A DNA stretch of 64,000 bases. Source: Erinaceus europaeus. Lineage: Eukaryota; Chordata; Mammalia; Eulipotyphla; Erinaceidae. The notes below the pieces were generated by a model. It did no database searches and was not told where the DNA came from. It worked only from the letters and a program-made list of their open reading frames with translations. The stretch is from contig NC_080168.1 of assembly GCF_950295315.1 (NCBI RefSeq), forward strand, positions 2,181,073-2,245,072. Direction: 5' to 3'. Made by a program: the position numbers and the translations under genes. Shown here one piece after another: positions 1-10,305 of the stretch (within the stretch, counting starts at the first letter, position 1; each line of letters opens with the position of its first letter).

Positions 1-473
1 TCCTGACTAACTGGGGTACAGGGTCCCCTTCTCAGCTTTTCCCCACTACCAAGATGTCTTGTCCTGAAGGGACAGCGGCTCCCGCCCTGGCTCCATGCAA
101 GATCTTCTCCGGGTCTCTCCCCCTACATTACTCAGCTTCTCCACCAGCCCAGAGCAAACCTGCTGCAGCCCCTCTGCCTGGGGCGACCCAGCTCTCTGCC
201 CAGCGGGAGCCTTGCAGACCTCGGGTCAGGTCATTAGGCAAAGAATGGGGCTTTGTGCAGACCTCAGGGGTTTCACTGGATGCCCTGGAGTCTTTTGTTT
301 CTGTGCAGTGGCCTCTCCAGTGCCCCCTACCCCATCCTCCTGCTTGCACTGGTGGGGGAACCCCTGCTTCTGGCATCTTTGCAACCGTCTGCTGAGCTCA
401 GCACATCCCAGATGCCTCATTGCTTCCATTTCCAGGCCAACCAGAAACTCGCAGAGAACTTCTGCCCCCCCCC
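1..473. other. non-coding, nothing recognised
   Basis: No gene, RNA or known repeat is recognised. Open frames here have no domain and overlap on both strands. Confidence 0.5.
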
Positions 474-700
474 ATCCTATTCAACCTATCCTATTCAATC
501 CTATCCAATTCTTTCCTATCCTATCCCATTCCTTCCCTTCCCCCTTCCCTTCCCTTCCCTTCCCTTCCCTTCCCTTCCCTTCCCTTCCCTTCCCTTCCCT
601 TCCCTTCCCTTCCCTCCCCCTTCCCTTCCCCCTTCCCCCTTCCCTTCCCTTCCCTTCCCCCTTCCCCCTTCCCTTCCCTTCCCTTCCCTTCCCTTTCCTC
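474..700 (+). repeat. (TTCCC)n pyrimidine pentanucleotide array
   Basis: A degenerate TATCC/ATTCC run grades into near-perfect TTCCC units from about 533. Pyrimidine strand bias is almost total, so translated Ser/Leu/Pro frames here are artefacts. Confidence 0.95.
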
Positions 701-1553
701 TTTTTCTTTCTACAATGTCAGGAGACAAAAAGAACCAAAAACAAAACAAAATAAAAGAAAAAAAAAATCCTTTCTTTCTTTCTTTCTTTCTCTCTCTCTC
801 CCTTCCTCCTCCTTTGCTTCATCTTTTTCTAGCACATCCAAGTTCCCCCCTCCCCCAGGTCACTTATCTTTTATTTTTCTCCAGCCAGATCACTTTGCTG
901 AGGGGACCTTGATTTACCAAACTCTTGTGATGGGGGTACAGTATCACATCTCCCCATTGTCCTTGAGACAGAGTCTCAACTATTTGAAAATCAAAATCAA
1001 AATCAGTAACAGACAACCTCAGTGACATACCTGCCTCCCAGTGCGTAAGGAAATTAATACTTGATTCAGAAGCAAAAGGAGAAAACCATTGGCTCAGACT
1101 AGCCCCCTCGCCCCCACGTTGGGAAGAAGGGGAGCAGAGGTTACACAAATAATTTCTAAAATCAAACCTCCACCTCTCAGTGACCTCTTATTTATGAATC
1201 GAGTCTCTTCCAAGTATTGAATTCTAAATCCTCAGTCAGCCATATGCTCAAAAGCCCATTTGTGAAGCTTGGTTTTCTGCCTTTTCAGTGCAAGATTGGC
1301 AAGAAGGGTCACACCAAAGTTCTCTTCTTAAACCAGAGATGTTAATGGTTAACTATTGTTTTCTTCTCCATACTAATAGAGAGTTTAAACTACCACTCTT
1401 TTCTGTAGTAAGCTGGGATTCCAGCCCTAATAGACATACTAACTCCTCTTCTTTTTCCTTAACAATCCTATCAGTTAGACCGGAGATCCTTTTTCTCCCC
1501 CAGTAATAGGGGTCAATAAGTTCCCTTTATAAATACTAATAAACAATAGATGT
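701..1553. other. non-coding with short CT-rich tract
   Basis: A TTTC/CT microsatellite lies at about 765-805. The rest has no recognisable gene, only AT-rich unique-looking sequence. Confidence 0.5.
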
Positions 1554-1567
1554 TGACCAAAGCTTCT

Positions 1568-2093
1568 TTAAAAAAATTTTATATATAAAATGAAAATATT
1601 GACAAGACCATAGGATAAGAGGGGGACAACTCCGCTCAATTCCCACCCCCAGAACTCCATATCCCATCCCCTCCCCTGATAACTTCCCTATTCTTTTCTT
1701 TAAATCTTTTTAAAAAACTTTTTATTTATTTATTTTCCCTTTTGTCCTGTTTTATTGTTGTAGTTATTATTGTTGTATTGATGTTGTTGTTGTTGGACAG
1801 GACAGAGAGAAATGGAGAGAGGAGGGGAAACAGAGAGCGGGAGAGAAAGACAGACACCTGCAGACCTGCTTCACCTGCAGGTGGGGAGCCGAGGCTTGAA
1901 CTGGGATCCTATAGTGGGTCCTTGCGCTTTGCGCCACGTGCGCTTAACCTGCTGCGCTACCGCCTGGCCCCAGCTTTCCTATTCTTTATCCTTCTGGAAG
2001 TATGGACCCAGGATGATTATAGGGTGGAAGGTCTGGCTTCTGTAATTGCTTCCCCAGTGAACATGGGTGTTGGCAATTTGATCCATACTCCCA
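1568..2093 (-). mobile_element. Retroposon R copy, antisense, split by a SINE
   Basis: Matches the R copies at 15892-16035/25620-25982 and 61000-61800: an AT-rich tail on the left, a CCATCCCCTCCCCTGATA block, then a block reading 'agtatggacccaggatg' and 'aaggtctggcttctgtaattgcttcccc'. The target duplication tgaccaaagcttct is at 1554-1567, with its partner starting at 2094. The partner is itself split by a SINE-B and resumes at 2325. A SINE-A (1717-1970) lies inside the element. Confidence 0.75.
1717..1970 (-). mobile_element. SINE-A, antisense
   Basis: The tail side (TTTATTTATTTTCCCTTTTG, then TTGTTG repeats) is on the left. It is followed by the GA-rich body, the CTGCAGGTGGGGAGCCG block and the head 'cgctaccgcctggcccc'. 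It interrupts retroposon R between its poly(T) side and its 'tatggacccagg' block. Confidence 0.9.
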
Positions 2094-2104
2094 TGACCAA
2101 AGCT

Positions 2105-2323
2105 GTTTCTTCTTTTTAAATTTTTTAATCTTTATTTATTGGACATAAAACAGCCAGAAATTGAGAGGGAAGGGGGTGCTAGGAAGAGAGACAGAGAGAG
2201 ACACCTGCAGCCCTACTTCACCACTCGCAAAGCTTTTCCCTTGCAGGTGGGGACCAGGGGCTCGAACCTGAGTCCTTGAGCATTGTAATGTACGCTCAAC
2301 TAGGTGTGCCACCACCAGGCCCC
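2105..2323 (-). mobile_element. SINE-B, antisense
   Basis: AT-rich tail on the left, CACCTGCAGCCCTACTTCACCACT block, antisense box B (ctcgaacctgagtcc) and head 'gccaccaccaggcccc'. The flanking repeat of tgaccaaagct (2094-2104 and 2325-2335) is the target duplication. Confidence 0.9.
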
Positions 2324-2347
2324 ATGACCAAAGCTTCTATTGTTAAC

Positions 2348-2755
2348 TGTGATGGGATAGAATTGTCCACACAGAAGTCACAATACTCCACACCAAGTCA
2401 GGTGGTTGAGTATGACTTTTATTTAAGTAACTCAGCTGAGGGTCCAGCCCAAGGAAGACTCACGCAGGAGCTGCCCAAGGACTGAAGGCCTCAGCACAGT
2501 CACAAGCATCTTTTTATACTTTTGGCAGCACGACTGGGGGGCTTTTAGGCTTGCACCACATCTTGGTACAAAAACAGCTTGTTTTCTCTGAAAGCAGCAG
2601 GGTTTACAGAAGCGGAAAGTTAGCATTATTCGGGACCCTAGGTCTGGCTAATGTTTTACCGGCTATTGTTCTGGGGGTTGACTACCATCCGGGTTGATCT
2701 CTGAACTATGCCAGCAGTCTCTTGCTTATACCTGCACCCAGTTTTATCTCTCACA
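2348..2755 (-). mobile_element. Solo LTR, TSD-flanked, probably antisense
   Basis: A 408-bp block begins TGTGATGGG, ends TCTCTCACA and is flanked by TTAAC at 2343-2347 and 2756-2760. TG...CA ends with a 5-bp duplication are LTR hallmarks. The complement has AAATAAAAG near its far end, consistent with a poly(A) signal and an antisense LTR. No internal retroviral sequence lies next to it, so it is probably a recombined solo LTR. The family is not identified. Confidence 0.6.
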
Positions 2756-2817
2756 TTAACAATAGTAGCTGCTAACTATTGAACAGAATTTCTTCCCTTT
2801 TAAAATTTTGTTTGTAA

Positions 2818-3027
2818 GGGGTCCAGGTGGGGGTGCACCTGGTTAAGTGCACATATCACAGTGATCGAGGACGTAGGTTCAAACCCCTGGTTTCCCACCT
2901 GCAGGAGAAAAACATCAGGAGTGGAGAAGCAGTGCTGCAGGTAGGTGTCTCTGTCTCTCTCTCTCTCCCTCCTCTCTCAATTTCCCTGCCTCTATCCAAT
3001 AAGAAACACATATTAAAAATAAATTAA
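2818..3027 (+). mobile_element. SINE-B, sense, diverged
   Basis: Head 'ggtccaggtgggggtgcacctgg', box B-like 'aggttcaaacccc', CT-rich body, and tail 'tctatccaataagaaacac' followed by A-rich sequence. Confidence 0.85.
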
Positions 3028-3069
3028 TTTTGTTTGTTTGCTTATTTATTTATTTGTTGAATATGTTAG

Positions 3070-3275
3070 AGGGTAGCTTAGGGAAAGCAGCACCCTCCCG
3101 TGCTCCCTGCCTCTCCCACCCTTGCCCCTGCAGGCAGCCAGGTCAGGCCCAGAAGCCCAGTGTGTCTGCACGTCCTGCCCCGGCTCCCTCCCTCCCTGAC
3201 TGCAAAGGCCACAACCTGCAGATGGAGGCAGAGGGGACCCTGGAGACAGAGGCTGGAGCTCATCCCTGAGGGTCC
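3070..3275 (+). repeat. GC-rich unit U, copy 1
   Basis: About 200 bp of GC-rich sequence ('gcagcaccctcccgtg' through 'ctggagctcatccctgag'). It reappears almost unchanged on the opposite strand at about 13980-14215. The shared reading (a 50-60 residue stretch in opposite-strand translations) shows high identity. Its function is unknown. Confidence 0.7.
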
Positions 3276-3660
3276 TGCCTTCCCCAGAAGGGGCCAGAGA
3301 GCTGAGGGACCAGGGGCTGGGGTCTCTCTCTCTCTCTCTCTCTCTCTCCATCCCTTGAGGGTCCTTCCTTGCTCAGAAGGGACCAGAGAGCTGAGGGACC
3401 AGGGGCTGGGGTCTCTCTCTCTCTCTCTCTCTCTCCATCCCCTGAGGGCCCTGCCTTCCCCAGAAGGGACCAGAGAGCTGGGGGACCAGGGGCTGGGGTC
3501 TCTCTCTCTCTCTCTCCATCCCTTGAGGATCCTTCCTTGCTCAGAAGGGACCAGAGAGCTGGGGGACCAGGGGCTGGGGTCTCTCTCTCTCTCCATCCCT
3601 TGAGGGTCCTGCCTTCCTGAGAAGGGACTAGAAAGCTGGGGAGAACAGGGGGCTAGGGGC
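3276..3660 (+). repeat. Minisatellite, five ~75-90 bp units with shrinking (CT)n
   Basis: Five units read 'cagaagggaccagagagctg', then 'aggggctggggtctctct', a (CT)n run and 'ccatcccttgaggg'. The (CT)n run shortens from left to right (roughly 25, 22, 15 and 12 bases). Unit ends alternate between 'gccttcccca' and 'tccttgctca', which suggests that a two-unit block was duplicated. Confidence 0.9.
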
Positions 3661-4562
3661 TTCCTCTTCCTCTTCCACCTGCATGGCAGGCAGGATAGAG
3701 ACACTGAAAAAGTGTGGAAATAACTTTTATTCCTTTTAACTCAACGAATAGATGTTAACCAGAGTTCCTTCCTTCAAGACGAATGTTTCAAAGCCAAACT
3801 AATCATTCTTTCTTAGCACCTCTTAGCTGTAAGTTAAAATCCTTCTTCACATTAATGGATATCAACCCAAGCTTTATCTTAATAGGGATGTTAACTAGAA
3901 TTTCTTAAACAACTTTTATCTTCTCTTGCTGAGGTGAGAGACCTTCCCCACAGGTCTGTAGAGGCATGGAATCAAGGCTGTGGTCCTGGGAAGGCGGAAT
4001 AAGTAGCCTATCGCCTACGTGAGCTTTAAGACTGTGCAGAAGCTCACTGTGGTCTCCACGGTGACAGGAGGATGCTCACAGGAGCCCTGGGTCCCGTCCT
4101 TCATGCCCACATATCCAGACCTGCTCCCCCTCTGCCTCCATCCCCCTGCCCCCCAGGCAAATGTGAGAAGCTGACTGGGATGTTTTCTGGGTTCATTTTG
4201 GCCAAACACTCAAGGTCTCCCAGTTTAGCATGTTCCAGCGTGCTGGAATGTTAATCTCCCTCAGCCACTCCTCGTCTTATTTTGGAAATGGACCTATTTT
4301 AGGGATTGCCAGTATGTGAGGCCTGCTGCTGTCGGAAGGTGTCCATCTGCTGCTGTTTTTAGCCCTGGACTCTTGACCTGGCTTCACCCTCGGGGCAGAA
4401 TTCCCTGGGTGACCGCAGTGTTCTCTCTCCTGACACCTCTGCCCTCTGGTTTTGGTGTGTCTGATTCAGACTTTGGCATTTTCTCTCAAATCTCTTGGCC
4501 ACTGACTCTCCACTTCGGGGTTCTGTCCCCTCTTGACTGTCCTCATGTCTCTCTCTCTTTCC
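3661..4562. other. non-coding, nothing recognised
   Basis: Unique-looking non-coding sequence. The left part (TAACTTTTATTCC near 3720) could be the end of an old LTR, but I cannot establish boundaries. Confidence 0.4.
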
Positions 4563-4890
4563 TCTCTTTTTAAAGATTTACTTTTTTTATTGCAAAATGT
4601 GTGTTCAATGAGACACACAGCCACCCAGCCCCAAGATTTTATTTACTTACTCATAGAGAAGATAAGGAGAGAGAGAGAGAGAGACAGAGAGAGAGAGGGA
4701 GAGACAGAGAGAGAGAGAGAGGGAGAGACAGAGAGAGAGAGAGACAGAGAGAGAGAGGAAGAGACAGAGAGAGAGGGAGAGACAGAGATAGACATCACTC
4801 GGGTACATATGCTGCTGGGATTGAACTCAGGACCTCACACTTGAGAATCCATTGCTTTGTCCACTGTGCCGCCTCCCGGACCACATGTCC
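4563..4890 (-). mobile_element. SINE-C, antisense, with expanded (GA)n
   Basis: It has antisense box B (attgaactcaggacctc) and head 'ccactgtgccgcctcccgg'. The body contains an expanded GAGAGA/GACAGA tract at 4668-4790. A similar element is at 10645-10800. Confidence 0.75.
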
Positions 4891-4954
4891 TCAAGTCTCT
4901 CAGTGCTCAGGGACGATTCAACCCTTCACGTGCCTCTAGCGTTTTCTTTCTCCT

Positions 4955-5046
4955 TTTTTTTAAAAAAAATATTTACTTACTTCTTTATTTTCCCTTTTGT
5001 TGCCCTTGTTGTAGTTTATTGTTGTAGTTATTATTGTTGTTGTTAT
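4955..5046 (-). mobile_element. SINE-A, antisense, first part
   Basis: The tail side of a SINE-A (TTTATTTTCCCTTTTGTTGC and TTGTTGTAG repeats) stops abruptly at 5046. The element resumes at 5516, so it was split by the 5047-5515 insertion. Confidence 0.85.
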
Positions 5047-5515
5047 GTAGTACCTGGGTCCGTGATATAAAGAAATCCACAGGGCACCAAAGGTGCTGTA
5101 GAGACAAAGGGCCTTTATTTCCAGCCCGGGCATGGGGCTAGGGCCGAGACCTCACAGCTGTTCTAGGTGCTCGACCATGAACCCCAGCACACGAGGAGAT
5201 ATGTAGGGTGTGGGTTACACGGCACACATGACAAGCTTAGCCGTGTGGTTATGCTCTTTACACATCTGGGGGAATGTGGGGAGATGTTTAACAGTCTACC
5301 TCTCTGGAGAGGCCTTGGAAATGCTTCGTGGTCTCTATCTCTCCGGAGATGCCTTTAATGCTCAGCTTATCTTTGTTCCTGTTGACTCAGGGCAATGGGT
5401 TCAATTTCCAGTCATGGTCCTGAATTCCAGGACCTGTTCTTCTGAAACTGGGGCCTGTCTCGTGTCTGCAGTTTTTTGGAGCCTGTCATGGAGTCACTGC
5501 AGTCAGCACCCTTTA
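5047..5515 (-). mobile_element. LTR-like insertion inside a SINE-A
   Basis: A 469-bp block splits a SINE-A and is bounded by GTTAT on both sides (5042-5046 and 5516-5520). On the minus strand AATAAAGGCCCTTTGTCTC lies about 75 bp from the end, the usual place of an LTR poly(A) signal. The termini are not clean TG/CA, so the LTR call is an inference. No retroviral gene is adjacent. Confidence 0.5.
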
Positions 5516-5753
5516 GTTATTGATATCGTCGTTGTTATTGATGTCGTCATGTTGGATAGGACAGAGAGAAACGGAGAGAGGAGGGGAAGACAGAGAGGGG
5601 GAGAGAAAGACAGACACCTGCAGACCTGCTTCACCGCCTGTGAAGTGACTCCCCTGCAGGTGGGGAGCCGGGGGCTCGAACCAGCATCTTTATGCCGGTC
5701 CTTTTGCTTTGCGCCACGTGCGCTTAACCCGCTGTGCTACCGCCCGACTCCTG
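5516..5753 (-). mobile_element. SINE-A, antisense, second part
   Basis: Continues the split element: GTTGGATAGGACAGAGAG body, CTGCAGGTGGGGAGCCG, antisense box B (ggctcgaacc), head 'ctaccgcccgactcc'. Confidence 0.9.
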
Positions 5754-5929
5754 GCCTTAGCATTTCCTAGAACTTTCTGGAACTAGCACTTTCTAGAACT
5801 CTCCTGTAGCTGCCTTTCCCTTTACGTCAGGCTGTGTGGCTTTTATTTGCAGTCAGTGAACACTTAATTGCGACTGGTGTGTCCCAGGACCTTCCTTTAG
5901 GTCACACTCCTTGCTGCTTCCTGGATTAT

Positions 5930-6112
5930 TTATCAGGGCCAGTAGAGTGCTCCCATTACAGTGCCCAGGGATCTGGGTTCAAGTCCCTAGTCCCCCACCT
6001 GCAGGGCGGAAGCTTCACAAGTGGTGAAGCAGTGATGTAGAAGTCTCTACATCACTTCCTCTCCCTTCCTTCTCAGTTCCTATTTCTATCCAAAATAAAT
6101 AAATACAATATT
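5930..6112 (+). mobile_element. SINE-B, sense, degenerate
   Basis: A weakened head is followed by 'tgggttcaagtcccta', 'cccacctgcaggg', 'agtggtgaagcagtg' and an (AATA)n tail. It is diverged and therefore old. Confidence 0.75.
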
Positions 6113-6509
6113 TTAAACTAACCCCCCAAATTATTTATGGATTGTATTCTAATCCATGGAACCTATGCAATATATAATATTATAGATACAAGTTTTTCTC
6201 AAGAGTCTGGCATCTTTGTTTTGGAAGCCTGAGAAGAGGTGAAATAGTGGGTTATACTACCCCCTAGTGGCCGAATATGGCAACGCACACCTTAGCACAG
6301 AGCAAAGCTTCCTATCCTCTTATTACAAATATGAAATAACTCCGCGCAGATGAACACGGAGTTCCCCTTATGCTATAGGCTGACCTGCGTTTTCATTGAG
6401 ATTTATATTCATACATACCAAGATCTTTCCTTTGAGTGGGGGTGATTTTCTTCTCCTTTTATTAGCTTTTTGTTTGGGGAATAACAGATATCATTGCATA
6501 TAAATCGCA

Positions 6510-6748
6510 TTATTTTTAATTAAAATTTTATTTAAAAGATCATTGTATTTATTTATTTATTATTGGATAGAGTCAGAGAGAATTGAGAGAGGAGGGGGAC
6601 ATAGCGAGGGGGAGAGACAGAGAGACACCCGCAGACCTGCTTCACCACTCGTGAAGCTTTCCCCCTGCAGGTGGGGACCAGGGGCTGGAATGCGGACTCC
6701 TGCACACTGTGATGTGTGTGCTCAACCAGTTTCGCCACCGCCTGGCCC
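6510..6748 (-). mobile_element. SINE-B, antisense
   Basis: Tail TTATTTATTTATTATTGGAT, GA-rich body, 'ctgcaggtggggaccagggg', head 'gccaccgcctggccc'. Confidence 0.9.
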
Positions 6749-6837
6749 TTTAACATTTTATTAGTATTTATTTAGCATTGTCTTACAGTTTATAAGGTTT
6801 CAGATACAGGTTCACAGCCATATATGTGGCATTTAAA

Positions 6838-7050
6838 ATTATTATTTTTCAATTTTTTATCTTTATTTATTTACTGGATAGAGGCAGCCAGAAATGGAGA
6901 GGGAAGGGGGTGATGAGAAGAGAGACACCTGCAGCCCTGCTTCATCACTCACACAGCTTTCCCCTCGCAGAGTGAGAACTGGGGGCTCAAACCTGGGTCC
7001 TTGTGCATTGTAACATGTGTGCTCAACCAGGTGCGCCACCACTAGGCCCC
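6838..7050 (-). mobile_element. SINE-B, antisense
   Basis: Tail 'atctttatttatttactgg', GA-rich body, box B antisense 'ctcaaacctgggtcc', head 'gcgccaccactaggcccc'. Confidence 0.9.
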
Positions 7051-7059
7051 TAAAAATTA

Positions 7060-7188
7060 TTTTTCAAACTTAAATTTTTTTCAATTTTATTTTTCTAGAT
7101 AGAGACAGAGAGGAATTAAGAGGGAAGAGGGATAGAGAGGGAGAGAGACAGAGAGACACCTGCAGCCCTGCTTCACTGCTCGGCTCCT
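7060..7188 (-). mobile_element. SINE-B, antisense, truncated
   Basis: Only the tail and body are present. The sequence leaves the family after 'ctgcttcactgctcgg', so the tRNA-like head is missing. Confidence 0.8.
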
Positions 7189-7342
7189 TGTTAATGACTG
7201 AACTGTAATATGATTATTTTAAAATATGCAAGAAATATAAAGGTTCACATTTAAATTAAGCTGGGTTCTTAAACACCCCACAAATGGCACTGCTTAATGT
7301 TCTCTGATGCAAAATTTGCTTTCCATATAGAAAAATTAACAT

Positions 7343-7697
7343 GGGGGGCGGGCGGTAGTACGGTGGTTTAAGCACACAGGGTGCAAAGTGCAAAGACCGG
7401 TGTAGGGCTCCGGGTGCGAGCCCCCAGCTCTTCACCTGCAGGGGAGTCACTTAGTCACTTAGAAGCAGGTCTGCAGGTGTCTGTCTTCCTCTCCCCCTCT
7501 CTGTCTTCCCCTCCTCTCTCCATTTCTCTTTGTCCTATCCAACAACAACGACATCAATAACAACAATAATGATAACCACGGCAACGATGAATCAACAAGG
7601 GCAACAAAAGGGGAAAAAAGTGGCCTCCAGGAGCAGTGGATTCATGGTGCAGGCATTGAGCCCCACCAATAACCCTGGAGACAAAAAAAAAAAAAGA
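7343..7697 (+). mobile_element. SINE-A long form (A-L), sense
   Basis: Head 'gggcgggcggtagtacggtgg', box B region, 'cacctgcaggggagtc', CT-rich body and a CAA-rich linker. The long-form block 'ggcctccaggagcagtgg ... aataaccctggaga' and a poly(A) run follow. Confidence 0.9.
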
Positions 7698-8188
7698 AAG
7701 AAAAATTAACATTGGAACTGTGTGTAGTAAACAATTTTGTCACATAGCTAGCCAAGCAATATTCCATGGTTGACTAATCCTTCTTTAAGCTACCTTCAGA
7801 AATTCTTTGTAGCTATTCCATGGTTGGTTTTAATGTCTCTGTAGAGGTAGTAGAACTGTGTTTATGGAATTACCAATAGCTTGCATTTTCAGTGGAAGCT
7901 TACAAGTCTGTCTGAATTTAAATAAGTATATGCTAGAGTTTAACCAGCTCAGTTTAGAAACACAAAACAACTTGGAGAATCTGAGAAGTGACAGTTAGTG
8001 GGTTACATTCTTACTGTTGCAACAATCGGTTTAGGCTTAAGTGTACTTTTTTTTTTTTTTTGTAAAGTGTACTTGTGAAAGAAAGATATATATTTCAACT
8101 TTGTTAAAAGTGGTCCTGTGACATGCAGAATGTTAACCGATGTTTTTAGGTATTTAAATCATGTCTGTGCCATCCAGGATCTATTGTG
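7698..8188. other. non-coding, nothing recognised
   Basis: AT-rich unique sequence with a poly(T) run at about 8048. No gene is seen. Confidence 0.5.
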
Positions 8189-8505
8189 ATTTTTTTTTAA
8201 AAAAAATATTTTTTGCTTTTTTTCCCTCCTTTGTTGCCCTTGTTGTTTTATTGTTGTTGTAGTTATTATTGTTGTTATTGATATTGTTGTTGTTGGATAG
8301 GGCAGAGAGAAATGGAGAGAGATGGGGCAGAGAGGGGGAGAGAAAGACAGAGACCTGCTTCACCACCTGTGAAGAGACTCCCCTGCAGATGGGGAGCGGG
8401 TGTGTGTGTGTGTGTGTGTATGTGGGTCTTGAACCAGGATTCTTACTCTGGTCCTTGGGCTTTGTGCCACGTGCGCTTAACCCGCTGTGCTACCGCCCAA
8501 CTCCC
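8189..8505 (-). mobile_element. SINE-A, antisense, with (TG)n inserted
   Basis: A complete antisense SINE-A with a (GT)n run at 8399-8421 between the 'gatggggagcggg' block and box B. Confidence 0.9.
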
Positions 8506-8605
8506 TATTGCGATCTTTTAATGAGTACTTGGGTTGGGAAAAAGGGCTTGTACCATGCACTTTTTACTAATGAATAAATAGGAAATGTAAATGTTAGTAG
8601 TGACA

Positions 8606-8684
8606 ACAACAAAAAAGAAGGGACCAGGGATTTGATCCCAGGTCCTTGTGCATCCTAGCATGTGCACTCCACCAAGTATGCCCC
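8606..8684 (-). mobile_element. SINE-B fragment, antisense
   Basis: Only the head half remains: 'gggaccagggatttgatccc', 'ggtccttgtgcatcctagca', 'ccaccaagtatgcccc'. Confidence 0.65.
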
Positions 8685-8781
8685 TTGTTCACATCCATGA
8701 ATGTGTGTGTGTAACTCATGGTACCCACCACCAATGTTCTTCCCCTGCTCCCAACCAGCATAGTTTTCAGAGACTAAGAGT

Positions 8782-8985
8782 GGTGGGGCCAGGAAGTGGT
8801 GTTCTTGGTTGAGCGCACATGTTACAGCGCGCAAGGACCCAGGTTCAAGCCCCTGGGGGCCTCCACCTGCAGGGGGGGGAGCTTCTCAAGCATTGAAACA
8901 GGTCTGCAGGCATCTCTCTCTCTCTCTGTCCCTCTCCTTCCATCTCAATTTCTGTCTTTATCCAATAAAGAAATAGAAAAATGTA
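8782..8985 (+). mobile_element. SINE-B, sense
   Basis: Head 'tggggccaggaagtggtg', box B 'aggttcaagccc', CT-rich body, tail 'tttatccaataaagaaata'. Confidence 0.9.
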
Positions 8986-9179
8986 TTAGTGTTCATTAAC
9001 TCACAACACTGTATGCCACATTTATACAATCGAAAGAGCATTTCCCTGCCGTTCATGTATTTTTTGAGTGGGGAGGGGAAACTGCTGTAAGATTGAGGTG
9101 GCTTCTTCCCTGAGCTGCTCACAAGATGGTGAACAAGACATCTTGCTGACTGTTTCTCACAGATGACCTTGGCGTGTCC

Positions 9180-9600
9180 TCCAGAGCTCCTGGGAGGCCA
9201 GAGACTGAGCGTCTGACCCAGGGGGCCAAGGGGGAACTGGGGGTGGGGGTGAGGCAGTGGGGCCAAGGGGCCAGGGAGGCAGAGAGGAAGGAGGAAAAGG
9301 AGGTGGGGGCCGGGGGTCCGGGGGATCTCAGGGGTGGGGAGAGCAGGATGCTTGGGGGTCTGGGGGGCCAGGGTTCAGGGGGGCTGGGGTGCAGCAGGGT
9401 GGGGGGGACAGGGGGGCCAAGGGGCCAGGGAGCCAGAGGCAGCCAAGGGTCTGGGGGGTCCTGGAGGGCCGTAGGGGGGGGTGCAGGAAGGGGGCCGGGG
9501 TGACAGGTGGCGGCGAGGAAGGAGGAAGGGAGCCCCGGGGTTCCAGGGGGCTGCGGGCAAGGGGCCTGTGCTGCTGGGGGACCCTCTAGCTGCCTTTCAT
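9180..9600. repeat. G-rich degenerate minisatellite
   Basis: About 400 bp of irregular GGGGCCAAGGGGCCAGGGAG-type repeats with many runs of four or more G. Open frames on both strands (Gly/Arg one way, Pro the other) are composition artefacts. Confidence 0.8.
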
Positions 9601-9703
9601 CCATTGAGCCTCTGGTGGGCCTGCTCCCTCTCCGGGACTGAGACTGCGGATTTACTTTAAATTTCAAATGTTTTATTGATTTCACATTGGTTTATGTATT
9701 TTT

Positions 9704-9824
9704 ATTTCTACCAGGGTTATCTCTGGGGCTTGATGCCTGCATGACGAATTCCCTGCTCCTGGCAGCTTTTCCTCCATTCCTTCCTTCCTTCCTTCCTTCC
9801 TTCCTTCCTCCCTTCCTTCTCTTC

Positions 9825-9873
<49 letters not shown>

Positions 9874-10157
9874 TTTCTTGCTTTTTTAATATTTTATTTA
9901 TATTTCCCCCTTTTGTTGCCCTTGTTCATTGTTGTTGTTGTTACTGCTGTCATTGTTGTTGGATAGGGCAGAGAGAAATGGAGAGAGGAGGGGAAGACAG
10001 AGAGGGGGAGAGAAAGACAGACACCTGCAGACCTGCTTCACCGCCTGTGAAGCGACTCCCCTGCAGGTGGGGAGCCGGGGGCTCGAACCGGGATCCTTAC
10101 GCCGGTCCTTGTGCTTTGTGCCAGGTGTGCTTAACCCGCTGCAGCCACCGCCTGGTT
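9704..10157 (-). mobile_element. SINE A-L, antisense, with internal simple-repeat expansion
   Basis: The A-L 3' block (ccagggttatctctggggct, 9713-9770) is separated from the SINE-A body (from about 9886) by 100 bp of TTCC and then TTTC repeats. Body and head are intact. The repeats appear to have grown within the element. Confidence 0.85.
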
Positions 10158-10235
10158 CTTCCTTCCTTCCTTCCTTCCTTCCTTCCTTCCTTTCTTTCTT
10201 TCTTTCTTCCTTTTTTTTTTTTTTTTGTTAATGTA
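10158..10235 (+). repeat. (TTCC)n / (TTTC)n / poly(T)
   Basis: A pure pyrimidine tetranucleotide run ends in about 17 T. Confidence 0.95.
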
Positions 10236-10264
10236 GTTTTATTCTAGATGGTCAAATTTCAATG

Positions 10265-10268
<4 letters not shown>

Positions 10269-10301
<33 letters not shown>
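10269..10301. repeat. (TA)n microsatellite
   Basis: About 16 perfect TA units. Confidence 0.95.

Positions 10302-10305
<4 letters not shown>

Noticed and set aside
95..1025. Overlapping ~200-residue frames near the start
   Set aside because: They run through (TTCCC)n; three frames are open at once, as expected for a repeat.
3276..3660. CRISPR-like regular repeats
   Set aside because: Units are contiguous, with no unique spacers, in a mammalian genome; this is a minisatellite.
3078..3704. 208-residue minus-strand frame with repeated SPWSPSSL text
   Set aside because: It translates the minisatellite and U; the repetition is DNA-level.
9119..9685. Proline-rich 188-residue minus-strand frame and Gly/Arg plus-strand frames
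   Set aside because: Product of G-run composition, with no domain or splice structure.
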